A stretch of 64,000 bases of DNA, from assembly GCF_021538615.1 (NCBI RefSeq), contig NZ_JAJHIZ010000003.1:1178001-1242000 (forward strand), in the 5' to 3' direction. The stretch is from Niabella agricola (GTDB taxonomy: Bacteria > Bacteroidota > Bacteroidia > Chitinophagales > Chitinophagaceae). Of the stretch, positions 17,631-25,707 are shown in pieces. Both the position numbers and the translations under genes were made by a program. Numbering within the stretch: the stretch's first letter is position 1; the number at the start of each line of letters is the position of its first letter. A model generated the notes under the pieces. That model made no database searches. It was not told where the DNA came from and was given only the letters and a program-made list of their open reading frames with translations.

Positions 17631-18479
17631 TTACAGCTTCAAACCATAAAAACCGATCGCATTGCCAGCGTACACAGACGCCAATGCTTCGCCTGAAAGC
17701 AAAGACGACAGTACCGTTTTATAAACTTCCCAGGTATACACATAATCCTTTGCCAGCAAGGATACCGGCCAGTCTCCACCGCAAAAACAATGATCTGCAC
17801 CGAAATGTTCCAGTACAAAGCCAATGTAGGGCTTTAGTTCTTCCGCGGTAAACTTCTGTGCTCCCGCTACTGTTCCCAAACCGGAGATCTTTGCGTATAC
17901 ATTTTTATTTTTTGCTACTTCCTGCATCAATTCCCCCCAACGCCCGTAATGCGCACCGCTACTGATGGGCGGTGCATTCAGGTGATCGAAAACCATTTGC
18001 AAATCCGGGACCAGTTCCGTAACTTTTAAAATGGTTTCAATATGTTCTGGCAGCACCCCCACCACATCATACGGAATGTTATGAGCTGCCAGTATTTTCA
18101 GGCTTTCTATTACTGCAGGTTGTAATAACCATTGCGGGTCCTTTTCATCATGAATAAGGTGCCGAACGCCGACAAAATATTCATCCTTCAGTAATTTTTC
18201 TTCTAACAATTTCGCCGTCCATCCTGTATCTGCCAATGGCAGCCAGCTTACAACGCCTTTGATCCATTCCGAGTTCCGGGCTACTTCCAGCATATGCAAT
18301 GAATCTTCCATCTGCACATCAGCCTGTACAAAAACCCCCGCATCTATGCCTGCTGTTTTTCTTGCCGCATCCAGCTCATCAATCGTATACGTTCGCTTTA
18401 ACAGCTCCGGTGCGCCGGATAACCAGCCGTACGATGATTTATTAGTATCCCAGATATGTATATGTGTATCAATGATCAT
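17631..18479 (-). CDS. Amidohydrolase-2 family, sugar lactonase-like
   Basis: 282 residues from ATG 18479 (MIIDTHIHIWDTNKSSYGWL); a longer frame to 18521 would need a TTG start. The HxH of THIHIWD, FDHLNAPP with its conserved His, KISGLG, and FCGGDWPVS with the terminal Asp are characteristic of the COG3618 metal-dependent hydrolases, which include L-fuconolactonase, L-rhamnonolactonase and related sugar lactonases. Cytoplasmic; no signal peptide. It lies 42 bases downstream of the second CoA-transferase gene and 62 bases upstream of the RhaT-like gene. With a Gfo/Idh dehydrogenase in the same run, the natural reading is sugar to lactone to aldonate, but 2-pyrone-4,6-dicarboxylate lactonase-type substrates share this fold and cannot be excluded. 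Confidence 0.85.
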   Translation of the reverse strand: MIIDTHIHIWDTNKSSYGWLSGAPELLKRTYTIDELDAARKTAGIDAGVFVQADVQMEDSLHMLEVARNSEWIKGVVSWLPLADTGWTAKLLEEKLLKDEYFVGVRHLIHDEKDPQWLLQPAVIESLKILAAHNIPYDVVGVLPEHIETILKVTELVPDLQMVFDHLNAPPISSGAHYGRWGELMQEVAKNKNVYAKISGLGTVAGAQKFTAEELKPYIGFVLEHFGADHCFCGGDWPVSLLAKDYVYTWEVYKTVLSSLLSGEALASVYAGNAIGFYGLKL

Positions 18480-18521
18480 TCTGCTGTCGTTTATTTTTTT
18501 AATTGCTTTGTTTAAAATCAA

Positions 18522-19697
18522 CTAAGATACTACAGCGCCTTCTTTCTGCAATTGATTTAATCCAAATTCTTTATCGATGGCCATGGTGTGCTCTCCAAGC
18601 AACGGAGCCCCGGTTTTACTGATAAGCAGCTGTCCATCTACCCTGAACGGGCAGCGCGTGGTAGTAATTACCGTACCGTTGCTGTTTTTTACGGTCATTT
18701 CCATTTCCAGTTCCTTATATGCCGGATGATTTCTAAGCGCAGCATAGTCCAGTACTTCCGAACACCAGATATCCGCCGGCTCCAGTACTGCCAGCCATTC
18801 CTTTGTAGCGCGCTGTTGCAGATGTGCAGCCAATACCTGTTTGATCGCGTCGCGTTGGGTAAACCATTCATTGCTATTCGTATAGGCTAACAGCGCATAG
18901 CAATCTGTTAACTGTCCCAGCCGTACAATATCCGTCATCGCCAGCGCCAGCCATGAATCGGCTGTTTTATAAATGCCATAGGGCGCGCCTACATAAGGAT
19001 GTCCGCCGTTCACCTCGCTGCGCTGTGGCAGTTCGCCGCCATCGTTATAATAACAGGTCAGTAATTCAAACTGAAAATCGAGTGCGCTTTCCAGCATGCT
19101 CACCTCTACTTTGCCACCTTCCCCCGATATCATTGTTTGATATAGCAAGGATAAGATTCCCTGGGCCAGGTGCGCCCCTGATAAAATATCGACAATGGAA
19201 ACACCCAGGGGGGTGGGGTTTTCGTGGGCAGTACCGTTCAACATAGCAATGCCGGTTGTCGATTGCAACAAAAGATCCTGCCCCGGCAGGCCCTTCCAGG
19301 GGCCTTCTGTACCAAAACCACTGATGCTGCCATACACTACGGATGGATTCAGCTGTTTTACAGACTCGTAATCCAGGCCCAGCCGCTCCATCACGCCCGG
19401 CCGGAAATTGTGGATTACCACATCCGCGTACTTTAGCAACTTTCTTATTTTAAGAAGATCCACCCCATTTTTAAGATCGGCCGTATAACTTTCTTTACTC
19501 CGGTTGATCGCCTGAAATATTGAAGACTCCCCGTCGATGACCACATCCGACACATACAGTTCGCGACAGATATCACCGGTAACCGGGCGCTCGATCTTGA
19601 TCACCCGGGCGCCCAGATCGGCAAGTGTTAGGGAAGCCGATGGCCCGGAAAGGAATTGGCTGAAGTCAACCACCAAGATTTCGTTTAGAAAGCTCAT
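18522..19697 (-). CDS. CaiB/BaiF family CoA-transferase, second copy
   Basis: 391-residue class III CoA-transferase. Family blocks: VVDFSQFLSGPSASLTLADLGARVIKIERP at the N-terminus, VIHNFRPGVMERLGLDY, GFGTEGPWKGLPGQDLL and GVSIVDILSGAHLAQGI, where the Asp of VDILSG aligns with the nucleophilic aspartate of formyl-CoA transferase. These enzymes are interlocked homodimers that move CoA between organic acids. Starts with ATG immediately after the TAG of the homologous upstream gene (TAGATG), so the two are translated together. The pair shares clear similarity along its length, a tandem duplication. It could work as a homodimer with a different acid from its neighbour or as a heteromer. CoA donor and acceptor are unknown. 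Confidence 0.93.
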   Translation of the reverse strand: MSFLNEILVVDFSQFLSGPSASLTLADLGARVIKIERPVTGDICRELYVSDVVIDGESSIFQAINRSKESYTADLKNGVDLLKIRKLLKYADVVIHNFRPGVMERLGLDYESVKQLNPSVVYGSISGFGTEGPWKGLPGQDLLLQSTTGIAMLNGTAHENPTPLGVSIVDILSGAHLAQGILSLLYQTMISGEGGKVEVSMLESALDFQFELLTCYYNDGGELPQRSEVNGGHPYVGAPYGIYKTADSWLALAMTDIVRLGQLTDCYALLAYTNSNEWFTQRDAIKQVLAAHLQQRATKEWLAVLEPADIWCSEVLDYAALRNHPAYKELEMEMTVKNSNGTVITTTRCPFRVDGQLLISKTGAPLLGEHTMAIDKEFGLNQLQKEGAVVS

Positions 19698-20840
19698 CTA
19701 CTCTTCAATTAATTGTTTAATGATCGCATCCCGGTGAGCCCCCAGCGCTGGCGCTGCCTTTGATGAAACCAATTTTTCCCCGTTCAGTGTAACCGGACAT
19801 CTGGTCGTCCGGATCGGTTTATCACCTGCCACCAACGCCTGTTCCATTTTCAGCCCCTGGTATCCTTCTGCTTGTGTAAGATCCTTCCAGTTGTACACTG
19901 TAGTGGCCCAAAGTCCGTGCTTCCGCAGGCGCTCCAGCCAAAACTGCGTGGTATTCGTTTTTAATTTTTTTGCGATCTGCATTTTTATTTCATCGCGCTT
20001 TTGAAAAACATCCCGCTGCTCAAAGGCGTTCAACTCTTCCCATTCCAATGCCGCCGCAAGGTCTTTCAGATCCATCATCGCCAGTGAAATAAAGTGGTCC
20101 GCTGTTTTGTAGATTCCATAAGGTGCTCCCAGTAGGGGATTTCCATTGTTAACCCGGCTGCGGCGAATGCCGTTTTTACTATGAAAGAAGGTTGTAAACA
20201 ATTCAAATTGCATACCAATCGCCGACTCGATCAGGCTGAGCTCGATATATGCGCCTTTTCCTTCCCGTTGTCTGCGGATCAACGCCCCGAGCACGGCCTG
20301 TACCAGGTGGATGCCGCTGATCGCGTCTACGGCCGACAACCCAAAAGGAACCGGAGGTCCTTCACTGTTCCCGGTAGTATAAGCGAGCCCCGATAATGAC
20401 TGAACCAACAGATCCTGACCCGGCTTTTGGGCCCAGGGGCCTTTACGGCCAAAGCCACTGATCTCTGCGTAAATGACCTTTTCGTTAATCGCCTTTGCAT
20501 CTTTATAAGCAAGGCCAATCTTTTCCATCACCCCCGGCCGGAAATTATGCGTGATCACATCTGCCTTCACAATCAGCTTTTTTACCAATTCCAGGTCTTC
20601 CTTATTTTTCAGATCGGCTGTAAAGCTTTCTTTATTGCGATTAATCGCATGGAAGTTCAGCGCATCTCCATCTACCCATAAATTCTTTACCGCCAGCTTC
20701 CGGCAAGGATCACCTCCCTGCGGCCGTTCTATTTTGATAACGCGCGCTCCCAGATCCGCCAGGCGCAGACCAGCAGAAGGACCCGACAAATACTGGCTGA
20801 ATTCCAGCACAATTAATCCGTTTAATGGTAGTTGCCTCAT
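19698..20840 (-). CDS. CaiB/BaiF family CoA-transferase, first copy
   Basis: 380-residue class III CoA-transferase, first of the tandem pair. Blocks: LIVLEFSQYLSGPSAGLRLADLGARVIKIERP, DVITHNFRPGVMEKIGLAY, SGFGRKGPWAQKPGQDLL, and GLSAVDAISGIHLVQAVLGAL with the predicted nucleophilic Asp of AVDAISG. The start ATG at 20840 overlaps the stop of the solute-binding-like gene by 4 bases (ATGA), so translation is coupled. A CoA-transferase next to a MaoC hydratase indicates that an organic acid is activated as its CoA ester and then hydrated or dehydrated. No HpcH/CitE-type lyase, thiolase or acyl-CoA dehydrogenase is present nearby to finish such a route, which must continue elsewhere or differ from known ones. 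Confidence 0.93.
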   Translation of the reverse strand: MRQLPLNGLIVLEFSQYLSGPSAGLRLADLGARVIKIERPQGGDPCRKLAVKNLWVDGDALNFHAINRNKESFTADLKNKEDLELVKKLIVKADVITHNFRPGVMEKIGLAYKDAKAINEKVIYAEISGFGRKGPWAQKPGQDLLVQSLSGLAYTTGNSEGPPVPFGLSAVDAISGIHLVQAVLGALIRRQREGKGAYIELSLIESAIGMQFELFTTFFHSKNGIRRSRVNNGNPLLGAPYGIYKTADHFISLAMMDLKDLAAALEWEELNAFEQRDVFQKRDEIKMQIAKKLKTNTTQFWLERLRKHGLWATTVYNWKDLTQAEGYQGLKMEQALVAGDKPIRTTRCPVTLNGEKLVSSKAAPALGAHRDAIIKQLIEE

Positions 20841-21994
20841 AGGGTCAATTCCGATTTTAAACTTTCTTCATAAAGCATATTCAATTTAGCAAGCACCATT
20901 TGCGGCGACCGGTTGTTTCCTTTCAAATACTCTTGGATATAAAAGCCTCCAGCATCCTGAAAATGCAGGTAGCCATGATAACGCGGGCGCACATATGCCT
21001 GTTCCAGGGTTCTGCGTGTATTTTTGAAAAACCCATTGCTTACCTGATTATTCATAGCATCTTCATATCCAAAATCATATCCCGGCTGTCCGCCGGTCAA
21101 AATATATTCCGTTCCCTGCCACCCCGGCGCACAAACGAACTGCGCGAAATCCACTGCTACCGATTGATAGCGGCCATGCGCTGATACCGCAATACCGGTA
21201 CCGCCCAGGGTCGTCTGCAGGGGCTGTCCATTAAATGAAACGACATTCGTATATGTCAGCAGTTCCTTGCTATAATGCCTTCTCGAATAATTGGAATACC
21301 CATAAGCAAAGGGACAATACCAGTAATCATCCGAATTGCTCATTGCCTCCGCTACGGCTATGGGATTCATTGAAAAAAAGTGGGGATTCAACAAACTGTA
21401 AAATTCTTTCATTGTAGCTAATGCAGTAGCACCTGTTACAGCATCAATCACTTCCCCATCCCGGAACAGGCTGCCTCCATCTGCCCGGCAGAAGGTATAA
21501 AAATTCATCAGCAGGTCAATCGGGATAGCTGGTGCTGCAGCCTTTCCTCTTTCTGCTATCGACATCACTTCCTCCCATGTTTGCGGCACAGGTATCTGTT
21601 CCTGATTCAACAGATCTGCACGCATGCTTGCAACAGGCGTAGCTGCATCAATGGCCAGGGCCCATTGTTTGCCATCATAAGCATAACTGTTATGAGAAGC
21701 ACCAACCGAATGCTCCTTAAGTTCATTTAAAAATGTTTCCGGCAGATATTCATCGAGCGGCAATACGCAATTGGTCACGGAAGCACTACCCACCCATGGA
21801 TGATCAATGATCAACAGATCATAGGTCTCCGTTAGCTTTTCAATGGAGTAATCTGCAAAGGCCTGCAGGCTCCGTTTTTCCCAAAGCACCTGCACATTGG
21901 GGTGCAGTTCATTAAACCGCTGCGCCGCAGCCTGTAGCGGTACAATACCCCTGCTGTGATCCCAGGTAATGCCCTTTAGTACCACCTTATCCAT
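20837..21994 (-). CDS. Solute-binding-protein fold (family 1), no signal peptide
   Basis: 385 residues. Sequence resembles bacterial extracellular solute-binding protein family 1 (MalE/UgpB type): [19 protein letters not shown] at the start, [43 protein letters not shown], and [24 protein letters not shown]. The ATG at 21994 begins [16 protein letters not shown], which is already the first strand of the mature fold: there is no hydrophobic leader, no lipobox and no upstream in-frame ATG (only a TTG at 22012). No ABC permease or ATPase gene exists in the window. It is therefore probably cytoplasmic. It overlaps MaoC by 8 bases upstream and a CoA-transferase by 4 bases downstream, so it belongs to the pathway. 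A ligand-binding chaperone, sensor or new enzyme are possibilities. Confidence 0.8.
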   Translation of the reverse strand: MDKVVLKGITWDHSRGIVPLQAAAQRFNELHPNVQVLWEKRSLQAFADYSIEKLTETYDLLIIDHPWVGSASVTNCVLPLDEYLPETFLNELKEHSVGASHNSYAYDGKQWALAIDAATPVASMRADLLNQEQIPVPQTWEEVMSIAERGKAAAPAIPIDLLMNFYTFCRADGGSLFRDGEVIDAVTGATALATMKEFYSLLNPHFFSMNPIAVAEAMSNSDDYWYCPFAYGYSNYSRRHYSKELLTYTNVVSFNGQPLQTTLGGTGIAVSAHGRYQSVAVDFAQFVCAPGWQGTEYILTGGQPGYDFGYEDAMNNQVSNGFFKNTRRTLEQAYVRPRYHGYLHFQDAGGFYIQEYLKGNNRSPQMVLAKLNMLYEESLKSELTL

Positions 21995-22436
21995 GCTGCT
22001 CTTTTTTTTCAACCAGTAATAGATGTTCGCAAACCAGCACCAGCTGTCCGTGTTGATTGTGTACTTCCAGCAATTCTGAAACGATGCCGTATCCCGGCTT
22101 TTTATGCTCTTTTTTTTCCTTTATTGTCACCGTAGTTCTTATAGTATCATTGATAAAAACCGGAGCGATGAACCGCAACCGTTCGTAACCATAGGTCATG
22201 GCCACTTCATTGATGATCCCGGCCGTTGATCCTACTGCTACACTAAAGATCAGCGTACCATGTGCGATCCGTTGTTGAAAAGGCTGTGTTTTACACCATT
22301 CTGCGTCCATGTGATGGGGATAAAAGTCACCGGTTTGCCCCGCATGCAATACAATATCGGTCTCAGTAATGGTTCTTCCGGTAGTGATTCGCTTTTCCCC
22401 CGGTACAAAATCTTCGAAATATATCTTTACAGCCAT
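21987..22436 (-). CDS. MaoC-family hot-dog hydratase
   Basis: 149 residues from ATG 22436 ([16 protein letters not shown]); an upstream TTG at 22466 is less likely. Single hot-dog domain of the R-hydratase type: GDFYPHHMD at 36-44 supplies the catalytic Asp37 and His of the hydratase motif, and [14 protein letters not shown] provides the conserved HG loop. Known relatives hydrate enoyl-CoA, mesaconyl-CoA or similar thioesters. It is the first gene of the run; the following solute-binding-like gene starts inside its last codons (ATGGATAA overlap). With two CoA-transferases downstream it is expected to act on the CoA thioester they form. No clear Bacteroidota promoter boxes were found in the 260 bp upstream. 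Confidence 0.9.
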   Translation of the reverse strand: MAVKIYFEDFVPGEKRITTGRTITETDIVLHAGQTGDFYPHHMDAEWCKTQPFQQRIAHGTLIFSVAVGSTAGIINEVAMTYGYERLRFIAPVFINDTIRTTVTIKEKKEHKKPGYGIVSELLEVHNQHGQLVLVCEHLLLVEKKEQHG

Positions 22437-22698
22437 ATGACAGCATTTAATGGCTACCGGGCGCAATACTCCCTTTTGCCAACAACTCGAAAATAGATCG
22501 AATCGCTCTGCCGGGAAATGTTAGGATTCACTAAGCTAATGGAAGATTTTACTATACGATTACGATACCTGGAAGCGGTTGTCTCTAGAATCGACACTTC
22601 ATCCTTTTATCTTTTTTTGTTAACTTTATAGAGATTGACTGCTAATACAGCAGCGCCAAGACGGAAGTCAATCATTAACAAACCTAAAAACAGCACCG

Positions 22699-22951
22699 AT
22701 GGCAAAACAAGAGTTGTAACTTCTGGTGGCCGAACAAAAAATTTTGAACCGGATCTATGTCATCCGTGGCCAAAAAGTAATACAGGACCAGGATCTTGCT
22801 GAAATGTACAACGTGGAAACCAGACGCTTAAATGAACAGGTAAAACGTAACGGAACCGTTTTCCAAAGGATTTTATGTTTACGCTCCGGCAAAAGAGTTC
22901 GACAACTTGATGTCGCAATTTGCGACATCAAGTTGTTGCGGCAATACGCAG
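22699..22951 (+). pseudogene. ORF6N-domain gene remnant
   Basis: Starts ATGGCAAAACAAGAGTTG, then an in-frame TAA at 22717-22719 where a Gln codon is likely ancestral. The frame continues as AEQKILNRIYVIRGQKVIQD and LNEQVKRNG, the start of the ORF6N domain. After that the match needs a frame change (RFPKDFMFTL in the next frame from about 22855) and another (KEFDNLMSQFATSSC from about 22893). Homology stops near 22951, well short of the usual length. One nonsense codon, two frameshifts and a 3' truncation mark a dead gene. ORF6N proteins are common in Bacteroidota accessory DNA and phages; some have DNA-binding roles. It marks a border between the CoA-transferase run and GH92. Confidence 0.85.
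22902..22936. repeat. 35-bp near-perfect palindrome in ORF6N remnant
   Basis: ACAACTTGATGTCGCAA (22902-22918), one base T, and its exact reverse complement (22920-22936). It coincides with the codons for DNLMSQFATSS of the ORF6N domain, so part of the symmetry comes from the coding sequence. A 17-bp perfect arm is nevertheless striking, and could have promoted slippage or rearrangement that broke the gene. Confidence 0.85.
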
Positions 22952-22977
22952 GTAGGATCCGGCCTGCATCATACAGC

Positions 22978-23009
22978 AAAAAAATCCGGCTCTCCTGGGA
23001 AAGCCGGAT
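22978..23009 (-). terminator. Rho-independent terminator of GH92 gene
   Basis: On the minus strand ATCCGGCT (23009-23002), a 10-base loop, AGCCGGAT (22991-22984), then a T-run to 22978. It lies 24 bases after the GH92 stop at 23033. The perfect 8-bp GC-rich stem followed directly by T's is a classic intrinsic terminator. Confidence 0.85.
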
Positions 23010-23032
23010 CCTGTTATAACATTAAAATATCA

Positions 23033-25318
23033 CTATTTATCGTCGCGGCTCATAGAATACGGTACATCTGAATCTGCCGCTCCGCGGGTTTTATTGGGCT
23101 GTGCACTCATGGTAAAGTTGATAACGGCTCCCTTTTGCAGCGTACTAAAGCTCAACCAGTTTTTAGTATAGGTTTGTCCGTTAAAAGAAGCAGACTGCAC
23201 ATACCGGTTCTGATCGCTGTTGGCCGGGGCGTTGATGACGATCTTTTTACCGTTCTCCAGATGTACGGTAGCCTTCTTAAATAACGGTGCGCCCACCACA
23301 TACTGATCCACGCCTGGCGTTACAGGGTAAAAGCCCAGCGCTGAAAATACATACCAGGCACTTGTTTGCCCGTTATCTTCATCGCCACAATAGCCATCCG
23401 GCGTTGGTTTATACATCCGGTTTATTGTTTCACGCACCCAGTATTGAGCCTTCCAGGGTGCACCGGCATAATTATACAAATAGATCATATGCTGTATGGG
23501 CTGGTTGCCGTGTGCATACTGGCCCATATTAGCGATCTGCATTTCGCGTATCTCATGGATCACGCCGCCATAATAACTGTCGTCAAAAACCGGGGGCAGA
23601 CTGAACACATTATCCAGCTGTTTTACAAAATTAGATTTCCCGCCCATCAGATCGATCAAACCCTGAATATCGTGAAATACACTCCAGGAGTAATGCCAGC
23701 TATTGCCTTCTGTGAACGCATCCCCCCATTTATAAGGGTTAAACGGACTTTGAAATTTACCGTCTTTATTCTTGCCTCTCATCAGGTTGTGCTCCGGGTC
23801 AAAAAGATTTTTATAGTTCTGAGAGCGCTTCTTATACAGGGCCAATTCCGCCTTTGGCCGACCCAGGGCCTTGCCCAATTGATAAATGGTGAAGTCGTCA
23901 TAAGCATACTCCAGGGTACGCGCTGCATTCTCATTGATCTTTACATCATAGGGCACATAACCCAGCTCATTATAATAGGTTACGCCCCGGCGGCCAGTAG
24001 CCCTTGGCCCCTCGTTGTTGGCACCGTGCAATAATGCTTCGTACAGTGTATTGATATCGTACCCTCTAAGTCCTTTTAAATAGGCATCCGATACTACCGA
24101 TGCAGAGTTATTGCCCACCATTACATCCGAATAACCCGGGCTGCTCCACTCCGGCAACCAGCCGCCTTCTTTGTAATCGTTTACGAGCCCGGCCTGCATT
24201 TCCTTATTAATGGACGGGTACAGGAAATTCAGGAAGGGATACAATGCGCGAAAGGTATCCCAGAAACCGGTACCAGAAAAACGGTAGCCGGGAAGGATTT
24301 TCCCGTTATGTGGACTGTAGTGTACCACCTGGTTGGAAGCATCCAGCTCATACATTTTATGCGGAAAGAACAGGGTACGATACATCGCCGAATAGAAGGT
24401 CCGCTGCTGGTCGATGGATGCACCCTCTATCTCAATCCGCCCCAGGCGGTCGTTCCAGGCCTTCTTGGCCTTAGCCATCGTTTGTTCAAAGTCATCGTTG
24501 GCCAGCTCGCGTTTCACGTTTAACTCGGCCTGTTCAAAACTGATGAAGGAAGTGCCGATCTTCATATGTACTTTTTCACCTTTAACCGTCTTGAATCCCA
24601 CGATAGCACCGCTGTGATCAGACGTAAGCTCCAATGCCGATTCATTGAGCTTATTACCCTCCCAGGTATGCGCATTGGCAAATGGCTTGTCGAAATAGAT
24701 CACAAAGTAGTTCTTAAAATCCGGCAATGGTCCGCGGGCATGTTTGGTAGAATATCCGATGATCTTTTTTTCTGCAGGGATGATCTTAATGTAAGACCCC
24801 TTATCAAATGCGTCGATCACTACAAAAGAACTATCGCTCTTTGGGAATGTGAACCGGAATTGTGCCGTCCGCTCGGTAGGTGTGAGCTCGGTTGTTACAT
24901 TATGATCCGCCAGATACACATTGTAATAATAAGGCTTCGAAACCTCCGCTTTGTGTGAGAACCAGCTGGCACGTGCATCTTGTTCAAAAACCATTCTCCC
25001 AGTAACTGGCATAATGGAGATCTGGCCATAGTCGTTCATCCATGGTGAGGGCTGGTGCGTTTGTTTGAAGCCGCGGATCTTATCGGCGTCATACGTATAC
25101 ATCCAACCATCACCCATTTTGCCGGTCTGCGCGCTCCAGAGGTTCATCCCCCAGGGCACGCCCACTGCAGGATAGGTATTCCCATTCGAAAGACTGGGTT
25201 TGGACTGGGTACCCATCAGCGGATTCACCAATTCTACAGGATCATTCTTCTGAGCATGTAAGAGGAGCGAAAAGCCTCCGGCCAATAACAAAAAGGCGTA
25301 GCGTGCAATCTTCTTCAT
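23033..25318 (-). CDS. GH92 alpha-mannosidase family enzyme
   Basis: 761 residues from ATG 25318 (MKKIARYAFLLLAGGFSLLLHAQ, a signal peptide); the longer frame to 25360 would need TTG. GH92 enzymes are calcium-dependent, inverting exo-alpha-mannosidases built from a beta-sandwich and an (alpha/alpha)6 barrel. Family blocks: VNPLMGTQSKPSLSNGNTYPA, SGTGFWDTFRALYP, GGWLPEWSSPGYSDVMVGNNSASVVSDAY, EGNSWHYSW and the signature GDEDNGQTSAWYVFSALGFYPVTPG near the C-terminus. Full-length. It has its own terminator 24 bases downstream and a possible -7 box 50 bases upstream, so it is a single-gene unit. Mannosidase activity points to N-glycan or mannan substrates rather than RG-II. Confidence 0.95.
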   Translation of the reverse strand: MKKIARYAFLLLAGGFSLLLHAQKNDPVELVNPLMGTQSKPSLSNGNTYPAVGVPWGMNLWSAQTGKMGDGWMYTYDADKIRGFKQTHQPSPWMNDYGQISIMPVTGRMVFEQDARASWFSHKAEVSKPYYYNVYLADHNVTTELTPTERTAQFRFTFPKSDSSFVVIDAFDKGSYIKIIPAEKKIIGYSTKHARGPLPDFKNYFVIYFDKPFANAHTWEGNKLNESALELTSDHSGAIVGFKTVKGEKVHMKIGTSFISFEQAELNVKRELANDDFEQTMAKAKKAWNDRLGRIEIEGASIDQQRTFYSAMYRTLFFPHKMYELDASNQVVHYSPHNGKILPGYRFSGTGFWDTFRALYPFLNFLYPSINKEMQAGLVNDYKEGGWLPEWSSPGYSDVMVGNNSASVVSDAYLKGLRGYDINTLYEALLHGANNEGPRATGRRGVTYYNELGYVPYDVKINENAARTLEYAYDDFTIYQLGKALGRPKAELALYKKRSQNYKNLFDPEHNLMRGKNKDGKFQSPFNPYKWGDAFTEGNSWHYSWSVFHDIQGLIDLMGGKSNFVKQLDNVFSLPPVFDDSYYGGVIHEIREMQIANMGQYAHGNQPIQHMIYLYNYAGAPWKAQYWVRETINRMYKPTPDGYCGDEDNGQTSAWYVFSALGFYPVTPGVDQYVVGAPLFKKATVHLENGKKIVINAPANSDQNRYVQSASFNGQTYTKNWLSFSTLQKGAVINFTMSAQPNKTRGAADSDVPYSMSRDDK

Positions 25319-25367
25319 GAGCAATAATACTATTTTTAAATAACAAAATCGTTTTTGCAATGCCTTA

Positions 25368-25375
25368 CAAAAATA
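25368..25375 (-). promoter_or_regulatory. Possible Bacteroidota -7 box of GH92 gene
   Basis: TATTTTTG on the minus strand fits the TAnnTTTG consensus and lies about 50 bases before the GH92 ATG. A matching TTTG at the -33 spacing was not found, so this is weak. Confidence 0.3.
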
Positions 25376-25601
25376 ACGGCTTTGTGTTAATTTTGCTGCT
25401 TTTTAACGATTTCAGGCCGGGCACACCCGTTTCAGCAGCAATTTGAACAGCACTATTACGTTATTTTTTATCGAAAAAAAAGTCCACGAATTTATACTAA
25501 TTCGAGCCTCCGGTTGCAATCCAGCTCCGATATCGATGGAAGAACATACCGATCGTCTTTCATACAGACGGCACTTTCATTTCCTGCAAACCAACCGTTG
25601 C

Positions 25602-25630
25602 AAAAAAAACTCCGGATCTGCTCCGGAGTT
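25602..25630 (-). terminator. Rho-independent terminator of alpha-hydroxy-acid dehydrogenase gene
   Basis: Minus-strand AACTCCGG (25630-25623), loop AGCAGAT, CCGGAGTT (25615-25608) and a T-run to 25602. It lies 78 bases after the stop at 25708. The perfect 8-bp stem and uninterrupted T-run make it a strong intrinsic terminator. Confidence 0.88.
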
Positions 25631-25707
25631 CCATGAACTCATTATCGCTTGGCGTCAATACATTGCATGATCTATCTATCGTTAACGAGTTGCTCCAAAA
25701 ATCAACC

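Larger units (their letters stand above)
25319..25707. other. Intergenic region between dehydrogenase and GH92
   Basis: No credible gene on either strand. It is AT-rich near GH92 (the candidate -7 box) and carries one clear terminator at 25602-25630 for the gene at 25708. The stretch 25376-25600 shows nothing else recognisable. Confidence 0.6.

Noticed and set aside
15492..22436. Reading the solute-binding-like gene as part of an ABC importer
   Set aside because: There is no permease or ATPase gene and no signal peptide; uptake in this run is better explained by the RhaT-like symporter.
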